DNA of 64,000 bases from NCBI RefSeq assembly GCF_040222385.1, contig NZ_JAVKDF010000039.1, positions 272,358 to 336,357 of the forward strand, read 5' to 3'. Origin of the DNA: Imperialibacter sp040222385 (GTDB taxonomy: Bacteria > Bacteroidota > Bacteroidia > Cytophagales > Cyclobacteriaceae). The notes below the pieces were generated by a model. The model was not told where the DNA came from. It saw nothing but the letters and a program-made list of their open reading frames with translations, and made no database searches. Each line of letters opens with the position of its first letter. The first letter of the stretch is position 1. The position numbers and the translations under genes are program-made. This document shows positions 8,386 through 17,191 of the stretch, piece by piece.

Positions 8386-9627
8386 TTATCTCGGCAGCAC
8401 CACCGGATTAGCAATGCCATTTAAGTCGTAGACGATTCTTCCTCCCTTGATCGTCATTTCGCATTCAAACTTTTGTGTGCCCGTTTCTTTATGCCCCCGA
8501 TAGTCGAAGAAGCCAAAGTTGCCCTTGCGCATATTCAGAATAGCCACGTCGGCAATCGCTCCCTCGGTGAGGTGTCCCAGTTCTGGACGCTGGATAACCT
8601 GCGCCGGCTTCCAGGTAGAGGCATTGATGACCAGTTCCAAATCCATTCCCATCTGTAGGAATTTCGACATCACACTGAGCTGATCTTTCATGGCATTGTT
8701 GAAGCTGCCCGCATGGATGTCGGTGCTGATGGTGGTAGGATAGAAACCTGCTTTGATAGCCGGAATGGCCTGGGAATAGGAAAAGCTGATGCCGCCATAC
8801 CCCACATCAAACACGATTCCTCTTTTTTGCGCATCCCAAACAAACGGTTTCAATTTTTTGGTCGCCGGATCGACAATAGGCTCCCGAGTGTCGAGTTCTC
8901 CAAAAGTGTGGGTGAAAATGTCGCCAGGTCTTAGGTGCTTCATGAAAAGGTCTTCGATCGAAAGAGGAGGGTTGTTCCCGCCAAAATCAACTATCACAGG
9001 CATTTTTGCCAAATTACCTGCTTCTACGGCATTGTCTACCGGCGTCCATTCGGGGCCATTGAAATGAGCCACTTTAAAGCCTACTACATGTTCCTTGTTT
9101 GACCTTGCCACAGCGGCAGCCATGCGGGCATCCATGTCATTCAGGTTCTGCTCGTACACGCCGCCTCTCATGCCCTCACCAACAATGTTGAGAAACGACA
9201 GTACCCTGGTTTGAGAGTTATCAATGATGTTCTCTTTGAATGTAGGGAACGACTTCCAACCCGCACCCCCAGCATCTACAATCGTAGTAACACCCACCCG
9301 AAAAGTGAACCCGTCCGGCATAATGGCAACCAATCCATCGCTCAGGTAATGGTCAGGCTGCGTGCCGAAGAAGACGTGGCCATGCATGTCGATCAGCCCG
9401 GGGGTGATGTACATGCCTTTCGCATCTACCACCTGTTTGGCTCCGGTAGCATCGATGGTTTTGGCTACCCTGGCAATCTTTCCGTCCTGGATGGCGACGT
9501 CCATCGGTTCATTGATATTGTTTTTCGGGTCGATGACATGCCCCCCTTTAATGACAATTTGGTAGGGCTGTGCTACGACGCTGGCAGTGACAAAGAAAAA
9601 GGCAATAATAGATAAGAAACGTTTCAT
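8386..9627 (-). CDS. Exported amidohydrolase/deacetylase-family metallohydrolase
   Basis: A 413-residue amidohydrolase-superfamily protein with a Sec signal peptide (residues 1-19, cleavage near VVAQ). The dihydroorotase-like start (VIKGGHVIDP), the metal motif GLIDMHGH (His82, His84) and the late STDIHAG histidine/aspartate motif are present. It resembles the amidohydrolase family (EF_0837/AHA_3915 type) that is often encoded beside SelA-like PLP enzymes, which fits this location. It probably hydrolyses a cyclic or N-acyl amide in the periplasm, supplying or consuming the PLP enzyme substrate. It is on the opposite strand to the PLP genes and upstream of it lies ridA, probably co-transcribed. 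Confidence 0.88.
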   Translation of the reverse strand: MKRFLSIIAFFFVTASVVAQPYQIVIKGGHVIDPKNNINEPMDVAIQDGKIARVAKTIDATGAKQVVDAKGMYITPGLIDMHGHVFFGTQPDHYLSDGLVAIMPDGFTFRVGVTTIVDAGGAGWKSFPTFKENIIDNSQTRVLSFLNIVGEGMRGGVYEQNLNDMDARMAAAVARSNKEHVVGFKVAHFNGPEWTPVDNAVEAGNLAKMPVIVDFGGNNPPLSIEDLFMKHLRPGDIFTHTFGELDTREPIVDPATKKLKPFVWDAQKRGIVFDVGYGGISFSYSQAIPAIKAGFYPTTISTDIHAGSFNNAMKDQLSVMSKFLQMGMDLELVINASTWKPAQVIQRPELGHLTEGAIADVAILNMRKGNFGFFDYRGHKETGTQKFECEMTIKGGRIVYDLNGIANPVVLPR

Positions 9628-9655
9628 TGTAGTGGATTCAGGGTGTGAAGTGGAA

Positions 9656-9679
9656 GCCCGGCGCCCTAAGGCGCCGGGC
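9656..9679. terminator. GC-rich perfect hairpin downstream of ridA
   Basis: GCCCGGCGCC (9656-9665) and GGCGCCGGGC (9670-9679) form a perfect 10-bp stem with a CTAA loop, between the ridA stop and the amidohydrolase start. No T-run follows on the minus strand. It may be an attenuator, an mRNA stabiliser or a partial terminator. Confidence 0.5.
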
Positions 9680-9695
9680 CTTCATAGATAGTATT

Positions 9696-10160
9696 TTAAA
9701 CGTAAGCGATGCAATCAATCTCCACCAGGGAGTCGCCGGGTACGCCACCATAGGTTGCCACAGTGGTTCTCACTGGAGGCTTCGCACCAAACCTGCCTTT
9801 GTACACCTCATTCATGGCTTTATAGTCGTTCAAGTCCGCAAGGAACACGCTCACCTTCAATACTTTTTCCATGGAGGATCCGGCTTTGATGAGTTCTTTT
9901 TCCAATTCCTTTAGCACATGATCGGTGTGTGCTTTGATGTCGCCTTCGAAATGAGCTCCCTTGCCGGCAATAAATACCAGGTTGCCCATTTGCGTGGAGC
10001 CGGAGAACAGCGGCATGTCCTGAAAGGTGGTGATGTTATTGGCTTTCTTTTCAAGTGTTGCCGGTGCAGCGTTGGCTGATGAAACGGCTCCAAAACCTGC
10101 GAAGCCAGCTATACCGGCAAAAAGCTTTTTCAGGGTAGATCTGCGTTCTAGTTTTTCCAT
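9696..10160 (-). CDS. RidA-family imine deaminase with Tat-like leader
   Basis: A 154-residue protein made of a leader of about 31 residues (MEKLERRSTLKKLFAG, hydrophobic stretch, ANAAPA) and a RidA domain. The catalytic Arg131 in PVRTTVA and Glu147 in LVEIDCIAYV keep the 16-residue spacing expected for RidA. RidA proteins hydrolyse reactive enamines and imines released by PLP-dependent dehydratases. An export leader on RidA is unusual and matches the leaders on the SelA-like enzymes next door, suggesting that imine detoxification takes place in the periplasm. It is followed by the amidohydrolase gene on the same strand. Confidence 0.9.
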   Translation of the reverse strand: MEKLERRSTLKKLFAGIAGFAGFGAVSSANAAPATLEKKANNITTFQDMPLFSGSTQMGNLVFIAGKGAHFEGDIKAHTDHVLKELEKELIKAGSSMEKVLKVSVFLADLNDYKAMNEVYKGRFGAKPPVRTTVATYGGVPGDSLVEIDCIAYV

Positions 10161-10609
10161 GACAAAAGTAAGTTAAGCGTTGAATGTTTGAGAATGGTAG
10201 CAATGTGCTCTGCACTTTCAATTTGAGAAAAAATAATGAGAGTTGAAACTCTTTTTATTTGATAAATAGGAGATGTGTGCGCAAACATCTCTGATTTTTA
10301 TCTTGTGTATTTGGTATACCTTGGGTGATCGCTGTCAATGATAAGGCTGGCTCATTACTTCGACAAAGAGATTAAAATTGATTGCATCGTGTCATTCCAC
10401 AGTTTAAAACAGGTTGAATGAAATTGTGCTATAATCTTAGCTCGGTATCGGCATACAAAATGAAGGGTGCTTGGTAATAGTTTCAAATGAAATGCCCGTT
10501 TGAAGGTGAACCTAAAAATTATATAGAAATATTAACCGGTTAACACCCAATTGCCTTATCATTATGTATTTTGAAAATTAAAAGAACCCTTGGTCATACT
10601 TTTAAAAAG
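10161..10609. other. Intergenic region between ridA and yitT
   Basis: About 450 bp of AT-rich sequence between divergent genes. I see no gene. A 12-bp palindrome TTAACCGGTTAA is at 10532-10543, upstream of the yitT-like gene, and could be an operator. Confidence 0.5.
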
Positions 10610-11500
10610 ATGAATCAACTTAAACAGCTTTTTTCTGAAATTTTTCAAATAGGCGTAGGCATTCTTTTAGCAAGTGTTGGTTTGAAAGGATTTCTTCTTC
10701 CAAATAGTTTTCTGGACGGCGGAGCGACTGGCATAGCTATTTTGCTCAGCAAACTCTACGACATTGATATTTCTTTGATTTTGGTGGTAGTGAGTTTGCC
10801 ATTCCTGGTGTTGGCCTGGTTCATTTTATCCCGAAGGAAACTAATTAAATCAATTGTATCAATCATCGTTTTGGCAATCGTTATTCACTTTGAAAATTTT
10901 GACTCTGTTACAGAGGATAAACTCCTGATCGCAATATTCGGAGGTTTGTTTTTGGGCGCTGGCATAGGTTTGACGATTAGAAATGGTGCAGTGCTCGACG
11001 GGTCAGAAATTTTGGGAATTTTTGTTAATGAGCGCCTGGGGGTAAGTATTGGAAAGACCATTTTGTTTTTTAATATCGTTCTTTTTGCAATTACCTCCTT
11101 GCTGATTTCTACTGAAGTAGCGATGTATTCGATTCTAACTTTCCTTGTAACCGGAAAGGTAATTGACCTAACGATTGAGGGATTTGAAGATTATGTTGGC
11201 TTGATGATAGTGTCTGAACGAATCAGTGATATCGAGGAAGCACTCATTAATAAGGTGGGAGTTGGCTTGACAGCCTATAAAGGATCGAAGGGCATTGGAA
11301 AGAGGGGAATGCAAGTCCAGGGCGATATCATTCATACGGTTATCAACAGAATTGATATCAGAAGCACTTACTTCTTGATAGACAATATTGACAAAAATGC
11401 TTTCATTATTGAATTTGATGTCAATAACGTAAGTGGTGGCATTCTCAGAAAGTACCTCACCAGGGATGGCGTCAAAAAGACATGGGCCAATCTTACTTAA
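10610..11500 (+). CDS. YitT family membrane protein (DUF161 + DUF2179)
   Basis: A 296-residue inner-membrane protein. About five to six hydrophobic segments occupy residues 10-185 (for example GVGILLASVGLKGFLLP and FLDGGATGIAILLS, the YitT signature). A soluble C-terminal DUF2179 domain of about 80 residues follows (IVSERISDIEEAL to the end). A TTG at 10571 extends the frame by 13 residues, but ATG 10610 gives a normal YitT start. The family is widespread and of unknown substrate; transport is inferred from topology. Confidence 0.88.
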   Translation: MNQLKQLFSEIFQIGVGILLASVGLKGFLLPNSFLDGGATGIAILLSKLYDIDISLILVVVSLPFLVLAWFILSRRKLIKSIVSIIVLAIVIHFENFDSVTEDKLLIAIFGGLFLGAGIGLTIRNGAVLDGSEILGIFVNERLGVSIGKTILFFNIVLFAITSLLISTEVAMYSILTFLVTGKVIDLTIEGFEDYVGLMIVSERISDIEEALINKVGVGLTAYKGSKGIGKRGMQVQGDIIHTVINRIDIRSTYFLIDNIDKNAFIIEFDVNNVSGGILRKYLTRDGVKKTWANLT

Positions 11501-11545
11501 CGAATATTAATCTTTTTTCAAACCGATTGGTCGAAATCTAAAGAT

Positions 11546-11812
11546 TTACGACCGGAAGCTCTCACTCCTCTGTTTCTGTCCGCCGGTTTTAGTTTTTGGG
11601 AAAGCCACCGAGTGACCTTCCCAATGAAATATTCTAGTTGTTTTTGCACCGAATTTCTGTTTCAGTAATATGGAGCGACTCATTGCCTCTTCTCCAGTGA
11701 AGAACACCGAATATGCCTTTTCTTCGATATTTAATTGATCCACCTCGTTGGCCACCATAATGGCTATGTAATCGTCAGGCTTTGGATTTTCTTCAATTAC
11801 GATCCATTTCAT
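11546..11812 (-). CDS. Uncharacterised 88-residue protein
   Basis: A small soluble protein starting MKWIVIEENPKPDDYIAIM, with a compact alpha/beta composition and a basic, disordered tail. I do not recognise a family. It lies 9 bp downstream of the SPFH lipoprotein gene on the same strand, so it is probably in that operon. Confidence 0.6.
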   Translation of the reverse strand: MKWIVIEENPKPDDYIAIMVANEVDQLNIEEKAYSVFFTGEEAMSRSILLKQKFGAKTTRIFHWEGHSVAFPKTKTGGQKQRSESFRS

Positions 11813-11821
11813 GCCTTTTTA

Positions 11822-12604
11822 TTATTCTTTGTCACCATTGATCAACATTGGGGCTTCACCATTTGTCATGATGATTTTTGAATTTGGCGACTTGGCCAAT
11901 TCCCTGAAAGCCTCAATGCTTTGCCATTTTATGATTTGATCGTTCAAACCCTCAGAGATTATTTTTTGAGCATCCCTAATGCCCTGCGCCTCAATCATTT
12001 TACGCTGAGCCTCCTGCTGTTCACGATCAAGCACGAATTCCATTCTTTGGGCATTTTGCTCAGCCTCGAGTTTTTCTTCAACAGCACGGGCTAACCCCTG
12101 AGGCAGCTGTATATTTTTCATAAGAACAGCTTGCACATCGAAGCCTCGAGGCTCAAGTATTTTAGCCATTTGGATTGTGATTTCACGTTCAATAGCCGCT
12201 CGTTGAGCCGAGTGCATATCTTTCGCAAAAAAGCGAGAACATACGTCGGCCGCTGCCGACCGGAAAACACTACCTATTAGCACATCTTCATAGTTGATAC
12301 CAATGTTCTCAAGTATTTCGGGTGTTTTTTCTGGTTCGACTCTATATAGAATTGAGATAACTGCCGCCACATTTAAGCCCTCCTTTGAGGGTAGATTGGA
12401 CATGATTTCTATATTGACCGTGCGTATCGGCAGTTTTATCACCCGAGATACAAACGGATTGTACAACACAGGACCCGGTTGAATAATCTCCTGGTTTAGT
12501 CGACCAAGCTTTCGTTTTACACCTACTTCACCCTGCTTTACAATTGCGCAACCAGAAGAAAATAATATTACGATGACAATGATAAACGTTGATATCGATT
12601 TCAT
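11822..12604 (-). CDS. SPFH/prohibitin-family lipoprotein
   Basis: A 260-residue SPFH (band 7) protein. The N-terminal signal ends in FSSGC with the lipid-modifiable cysteine at 19. The SPFH domain spans about residues 25-190 (QGEVGVKRKLGRL, RTVNIEIMSNLPSKEGL, ILEPRGFDVQAVLMKNI), and a Gln/Glu/Ala-rich coiled coil spans about 165-225. It probably forms large membrane-associated oligomers at the periplasmic face, as prohibitin-like lipoproteins of Bacteroidota are thought to do. It is the first gene of a minus-strand pair with the 88-residue protein. Confidence 0.88.
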   Translation of the reverse strand: MKSISTFIIVIVILFSSGCAIVKQGEVGVKRKLGRLNQEIIQPGPVLYNPFVSRVIKLPIRTVNIEIMSNLPSKEGLNVAAVISILYRVEPEKTPEILENIGINYEDVLIGSVFRSAAADVCSRFFAKDMHSAQRAAIEREITIQMAKILEPRGFDVQAVLMKNIQLPQGLARAVEEKLEAEQNAQRMEFVLDREQQEAQRKMIEAQGIRDAQKIISEGLNDQIIKWQSIEAFRELAKSPNSKIIMTNGEAPMLINGDKE

Positions 12605-12639
12605 GATAAAGATGTTTAAAATGTTTCTACAGCATTTAA

Positions 12640-12813
12640 CTATGATTGCCGGGCCAATATAAGCCCGTTGTTTTTCGCCCAGTCTTTGAGCTCTTTAGCC
12701 TCACCTTTACTTAGTCTGGCCAGGGATTTCCTGTACTCTTTTCTCAGAAGTTTACGATCGAAACTTACCTTGCCTAGTATGATCTTAAAATATTCAAGCA
12801 TCGATGTTTTCAT
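12640..12813 (-). CDS. Small basic protein (57 residues)
   Basis: An open frame from ATG (complement of 12811-12813) to TAG (complement of 12640-12642). It translates as a highly charged helical protein starting MKTSMLEYFKIILGKVSFD and continuing with KLLRKEYRKSLARL and KELKDWAKNNGL. I recall similar short proteins with an LEYxKxILxKVSFD start in Cytophagales. No function is known. It lies between the SPFH and leucine-rich repeat genes on the same strand. Confidence 0.65.
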   Translation of the reverse strand: MKTSMLEYFKIILGKVSFDRKLLRKEYRKSLARLSKGEAKELKDWAKNNGLILARQS

Positions 12814-12831
12814 TGCAGTAAAGTTTTTGTG

Positions 12832-13686
12832 TTAAAAATTGATGCTGACGTTCGGCGACAGTACGTATTCATGCGTGAAATAGTCATTAGGCAATGCATG
12901 GCTTTGCCGATTGTCCGTCAATCGCAGCTTTTTCGTGGAACCTTGCCAGTCATTTTCGAACAGCGAGAGCTCACTTTGCTTCTCAAATGCCGCAAACTGT
13001 CTCATTTCAGCCGAGCTTGGTAAAGACTCAGTGAAGTGACTGTCTGAAAAGTGTAGGGTTTTAAGGTTTGGTAACCGACTCAAAACCGCCATATTTTTCT
13101 CTAATGTGAATGTTTCAGCCCCGGTTACTGAAAGTATGTGTAGGTTTTTCAGGCCGGAGAATTCCCCCGGAAGTCGCTCAATTGGATTGTTTGACAATTC
13201 CAGGAAACGTAGGTTACTCAGCTTGCCGATTGTGGACGGCAGGTGTTGAATCCGGTTACCAGTCAAATCAAGCACCCGGAGGTTGGGAAGTTTGGATAGT
13301 ACCTCAAGCCCTTGCGAAAGGTCGAAGGGCCAATTGTGGCCCAGATATACATTACTCAGCTGCGCTAATTCGGAAAACCCATGGGGCAATGCTTCGATTC
13401 GGTTGCCCGAGAGGTCAATGAACCTCAAATCCTGAAGCGAACCAATCTCGTCGGGAATTGACGAAATGTTGTTAAGGCTCAAGTCGATGTATTTGAGATG
13501 TGGCATAGAAAGGATTTGCGGTGGGAACTCGACGAGGCCCTGATCCCTCAGCGTAAGCCACTCAACTGTCGTGGAGTTTTCAAGTGCCTCGTTGAGGCTC
13601 ATTACATTTTTTGGGTGGATTTGACCAGCTACAGTCGATATCTGTAGGGACAAAAAGGTACTGAAAGCCATTATTACAGTTTTCAT
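12832..13686 (-). CDS. Exported leucine-rich repeat protein
   Basis: A 284-residue protein with a signal peptide (residues 1-21, cleavage near VAGQ). Seven or so leucine-rich repeats of about 23 residues follow between 40 and 225 (pattern LPNLRVLDLTGNRIQHLPSTI). The C-terminal 55 residues carry no repeats. A protein-interaction role outside the cytoplasm is likely from the fold. It ends 18 bp before the small basic protein gene on the same strand. Confidence 0.88.
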   Translation of the reverse strand: MKTVIMAFSTFLSLQISTVAGQIHPKNVMSLNEALENSTTVEWLTLRDQGLVEFPPQILSMPHLKYIDLSLNNISSIPDEIGSLQDLRFIDLSGNRIEALPHGFSELAQLSNVYLGHNWPFDLSQGLEVLSKLPNLRVLDLTGNRIQHLPSTIGKLSNLRFLELSNNPIERLPGEFSGLKNLHILSVTGAETFTLEKNMAVLSRLPNLKTLHFSDSHFTESLPSSAEMRQFAAFEKQSELSLFENDWQGSTKKLRLTDNRQSHALPNDYFTHEYVLSPNVSINF

Positions 13687-13839
13687 AGTATTTTGCTTTA
13701 GAAATAATCGATATGATGACAGAAACGTATAGGATTACAGGGATGACGCTTTACAGCTCATGTGAAATCATATTTTAAGGTTTTATCCTGTGACCGGCTG
13801 CAAGCTTTTGACCCGATGTCGATCCTGAAAACTAGCGTA

Positions 13840-14010
13840 CTAATTGCCTTTGGGTAATTGGCTATCAGTAGAGCGCTCAGGCTGATGTTGGTTATATAGT
13901 TTTTCTCTGAAATGGCCAACGTTAACAGCCATCAAGGTAAGCCCTGCAAATAGGGATGCAATAATTGACCACACAATGAGATTGTGCTTCAAGGTGTTTT
14001 TGGGTTTCAT
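13840..14010 (-). CDS. Small single-span membrane protein (56 residues)
   Basis: The preferred ATG (complement of 14008-14010) gives a short Lys-rich N-terminus, one membrane span (LIVWSIIASLFAGLTLMAV) and a polar tail. A longer frame reaches 14046 but adds an atypical leader. No family is recognised. The call rests on the clear membrane span and the frame alone. Confidence 0.45.
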   Translation of the reverse strand: MKPKNTLKHNLIVWSIIASLFAGLTLMAVNVGHFREKLYNQHQPERSTDSQLPKGN

Positions 14011-14081
14011 AACTCTTTGATTTAAAGTACTATTTGAATATGTCACTTCCAGTGACTACCGGATTGGGAAAAACGGCGAGA

Positions 14082-14357
14082 TTAAATCAGAAGTACCTTC
14101 AATCTTATATGAAGGGGAGTTATTTTTTGATGGGGATGGATACTTGAATAGCGGGGTAGATATACCTTTTTTGTGTCGAAACAGTGTTTTTTCTGACTAG
14201 GTTCGCTAGATTTTCTTTTGGCTGTTATTGCCTGGGAAGACTCATGCCTGGCTTCAATTTGTTCGTATTTTTCACCAGTCACCTCTTCTGAGTAGCCACT
14301 AAAGCTTTGTGCTGAAAGCAGAACGGAGAGCAATATGATGAAAAACCTAGGTAACAT
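14082..14357 (-). CDS. Small secreted protein of unknown function
   Basis: A 91-residue frame with a plausible Sec signal peptide (MLPRFFIILLSVLLSAQSFS) and a polar, Lys/Ser-rich mature part with one cysteine. I do not recognise it. It is upstream of the 56-residue membrane protein on the same strand and could form a two-gene unit with it. Confidence 0.45.
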   Translation of the reverse strand: MLPRFFIILLSVLLSAQSFSGYSEEVTGEKYEQIEARHESSQAITAKRKSSEPSQKKHCFDTKKVYLPRYSSIHPHQKITPLHIRLKVLLI

Positions 14358-14434
14358 GACAGCAATACTTTTTTATTTGAGAGTATTACTCTTAAAAACG
14401 CAATCGTACAAAAATTGTTTCAGCAGAAATAATT

Positions 14435-15118
14435 TTATTCTTTGTTCAAAAGCGAGGACATGATCAGGTGGCGCAAGAAGTCAATAATTTTTTGCTCTTT
14501 TCTTGTGTCACCAAAGTCGGTAAGCCTAGGTAGGTGGTGCATGAAGAAATATTGGTGATGGGCCATTTCCAGGACGGTGCTGGTAAGTGATCGGCTAAAC
14601 GGGTAATTAGGATTGACCTCAAGAAAAATCTCTGCAATTAGTGCACATAAGTCTTTGTAGGGTTTAAATAGCTGCTGCTCATTGTCTTTTGTAACGTGGT
14701 GGGTGAGGTATGATTTAGAACCTTCATTGATAACAAGATGGTGAAGGTTGTGCAAATCGATTTTGGTATCGGCCATTTTTTCCTGTTCAATTCTATGCAT
14801 AAGCACTTGAAGGACGATATCAATCTTTTTGATAGGGTCATTTATGTTAGTAGTATTCACGACTAACTGATACTCTATCAACCTCCAATACAAGTCCACC
14901 AAATAGATTAAAAGGCGGTGTTTGTTTTCAAAGTATCTGTATACACTTGATTCAGTTGTATTTAGATTTTTTGCCAGCTTTTTGAATGTAAACTGTTCAA
15001 AGCCCATGCTTTGTATCATGGTGGAACTGTGTTGAAGAATATTCCTTCCCAATTCGGACGTTGCTGGATTTCGAACGTAAAGTTTTTCGTTCAGTTGTAT
15101 TTGTATTTGCCAGTTCAT
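14435..15118 (-). CDS. TetR/AcrR-family transcriptional regulator
   Basis: A 227-residue regulator with an N-terminal TetR helix-turn-helix at about residues 25-70 (IQSMGFEQFTFKKLAKNL, TTESSVYRYFENKHRLLIYL). An all-helical ligand-binding domain follows. It is divergent from the sodium symporter gene with a gap of about 440 bp. It could control that operon or itself, but no operator was identified. The C-terminal domain matches no ligand class I can name. Confidence 0.85.
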   Translation of the reverse strand: MNWQIQIQLNEKLYVRNPATSELGRNILQHSSTMIQSMGFEQFTFKKLAKNLNTTESSVYRYFENKHRLLIYLVDLYWRLIEYQLVVNTTNINDPIKKIDIVLQVLMHRIEQEKMADTKIDLHNLHHLVINEGSKSYLTHHVTKDNEQQLFKPYKDLCALIAEIFLEVNPNYPFSRSLTSTVLEMAHHQYFFMHHLPRLTDFGDTRKEQKIIDFLRHLIMSSLLNKE

Positions 15119-15560
15119 ACACTACTTTCTGATCAGCAAAGGTAAGACTTATTGCGGGTTGGTGCATAGCAAGGAGTAAAGGCCAGGGTTCTGAAGTAAG
15201 GGAAATGGCTTTCAATTGTGATGCTATACTAACCAGCGCCGTCATTTTTGACCGTTCGTTTTGGCAGTAAGTGATACTCACAGGAAAGCCTGATGTATCA
15301 ATACTTCAGTGGTCATTATTTCACTTCGCGACATGTTCGGGCAGCTAGTATTCGAGACTTATTCGCAAAAAATTCTTTTTTTCTCGCTTTCAGTCAAAAC
15401 AAGCACCTTTCAATCCCAACAAAGCATCAGGCCATAACGGCCCGTGGCTTTTCTCACCTGGGTTCTTTCTCCTTTATTCATTACAGCCAAAATTTGGACA
15501 TTTTTTCTGTTATTGGCAATATTATCGTTTGAACCTATCTACACTACACCCTTTACATAT
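15119..15560. other. Divergent intergenic region, tetR / symporter
   Basis: About 440 bp between divergently oriented genes. No gene and no clear dyad is seen. Promoters for both genes are expected here, but I cannot place them. Confidence 0.5.
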
Positions 15561-17138
15561 ATGCTACTCACCGTTTTATCATTTCTGGCTTTTACCGGTT
15601 TCGTTGCCCTCTTTTCGTGGTACAAGCTCCGTAAAGACAAGCTGGACACACAGGATGGTTATTTTCTCGGTGGCCGGAGTTTGACGGGCGTCGTCATTGC
15701 GGGCTCCATGTTGTTGACCAATATTTCTACAGAGCACCTGATAGGAATGAATGGGTCGGCCTACAAAAACGGCTTCATCATCATAGCCTGGGAGGTTACT
15801 TCGGCAGTAGCGCTGGTCATTGGTGCGCTCTACTTTATTCCGACGTTCCTCAAAATGGGATTGACAACAATCCCGCAATACCTTGAGTACCGCTTTGATC
15901 GGATCACCAGAACACTGGTGGCTCTTTTCCTGATTGTATCGTTTGTAGTTACCCTGTTGCCGATTGTGCTTTACACTGGTGCTATCAATCTGGAAAGCAT
16001 TTTTAATGTATCGGAGACTCTGGGTGTTACTCAGGGACAGGGGCTTTGGCTGACGGTCATCATTATAGGGGTGATAGGCTCTATTTATGCTATTTTTGGC
16101 GGATTAAAGGCTGTGGCTTTTTCCGACACGATCAATGGTATTGGGCTGTTTGCAGGAGGCTTGCTGGTGCTTGGATTTGCATTGTGGGATATTGGCGATG
16201 GTAATGTGATTGAGGGGCTTAGCAAAGTGTACAAGGCTGCTCCCGAAAAATTCAATGTGATCGGAGCAAAGGACTCTGTGTTGCCGTTTGAAGTGCTTTT
16301 TACAGGACTCATGATCAATCAGTTGTATTTCTGGAGCATGAACCAAACAATTATTCAAAGGGCTTTTGGTGCCAAAAATCTTGCTGAAGCTCAAAAGGGG
16401 TTGCTGTATACCGGAGTATTAAAGCTGTTTGTGCCGCTCATTATTGTGCTTCCAGGTGTGATCGGCTTTTACTATTTCGGCGACTCACTTTACGATAACC
16501 AGGACCTAATTTATCCTGAGCTGATCAAAAAAGTGTTGCCTGTCGGTCTGACTGGGTTCTTTGCTGCAGTGGTGCTGGGGGCTGTGTTAAGCACTTTCAA
16601 CAGTGTGCTCAACAGTACCGCTACCATCTTTAGCCTTGGTATCTACAAAAGGCATTTAAACAAGGACGCTTCCGAGAAGCAGCTGGTTTGGATAGGGAAG
16701 TTGACTTCCATTATTCTGGCGGTGTGTGCTATCGCAGCGGCTCCTATGGTGGCTGGAGCCCCCGAGGGCTTGTACCAACTGCTACAGCAACTCAACGGTA
16801 TCTTCTTTATTCCTATAGCTTCGATACTTATAGCGGGATTGTTCCTACCCAGAGTATCTGCTGTGGGGGCAAAGGCAGCGCTATTTATCGGCCTGGCTTT
16901 TTATATACTCACCAGCTTCGTGTTTAAGGTCGATATCCATTTTGTACACTTATGGGGCATTGAGTTCGTTCTCAATATGCTGGTAATGTTCGGAGTGTCT
17001 TATTTTTACCCAAATACCAATACATTTAAGCCTGCCGATATTGAGTCGATACAAATGCACCCGTGGAAGTATGCCCGACATCTTGGGCTGCTTTTGGTAG
17101 TGCTTACGGTCGCTATTTACATTTGGCTGGGGCAGTGA
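15561..17138 (+). CDS. Sodium:solute symporter (SLC5/SSS family)
   Basis: A 525-residue inner-membrane symporter with about 13-14 membrane spans. Diagnostic SSS features are the DGYFLGGRSLTG segment (about 29-40), NISTEHLIGMNG and the Na+-site region GAVLSTFNSVLNSTATIF. It resembles the YidK/SGLT-like branch. ATG 15561 is preferred; an upstream ATG at 15444 adds a 39-residue hydrophobic extension lacking in the family. The inositol oxygenase starts about 53 bp downstream, so myo-inositol or a related polyol is the probable substrate, by inference. Confidence 0.88.
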   Translation: MLLTVLSFLAFTGFVALFSWYKLRKDKLDTQDGYFLGGRSLTGVVIAGSMLLTNISTEHLIGMNGSAYKNGFIIIAWEVTSAVALVIGALYFIPTFLKMGLTTIPQYLEYRFDRITRTLVALFLIVSFVVTLLPIVLYTGAINLESIFNVSETLGVTQGQGLWLTVIIIGVIGSIYAIFGGLKAVAFSDTINGIGLFAGGLLVLGFALWDIGDGNVIEGLSKVYKAAPEKFNVIGAKDSVLPFEVLFTGLMINQLYFWSMNQTIIQRAFGAKNLAEAQKGLLYTGVLKLFVPLIIVLPGVIGFYYFGDSLYDNQDLIYPELIKKVLPVGLTGFFAAVVLGAVLSTFNSVLNSTATIFSLGIYKRHLNKDASEKQLVWIGKLTSIILAVCAIAAAPMVAGAPEGLYQLLQQLNGIFFIPIASILIAGLFLPRVSAVGAKAALFIGLAFYILTSFVFKVDIHFVHLWGIEFVLNMLVMFGVSYFYPNTNTFKPADIESIQMHPWKYARHLGLLLVVLTVAIYIWLGQ

Positions 17139-17191
17139 AATGGTTTAGAATCTCAGTTTGAATTATTATCTTAGTAAAAATTTAAGCACCC

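Noticed and set aside
15293..15532. 79-residue plus-strand frame upstream of the symporter
   Set aside because: No family-like features; the region is a divergent promoter region.
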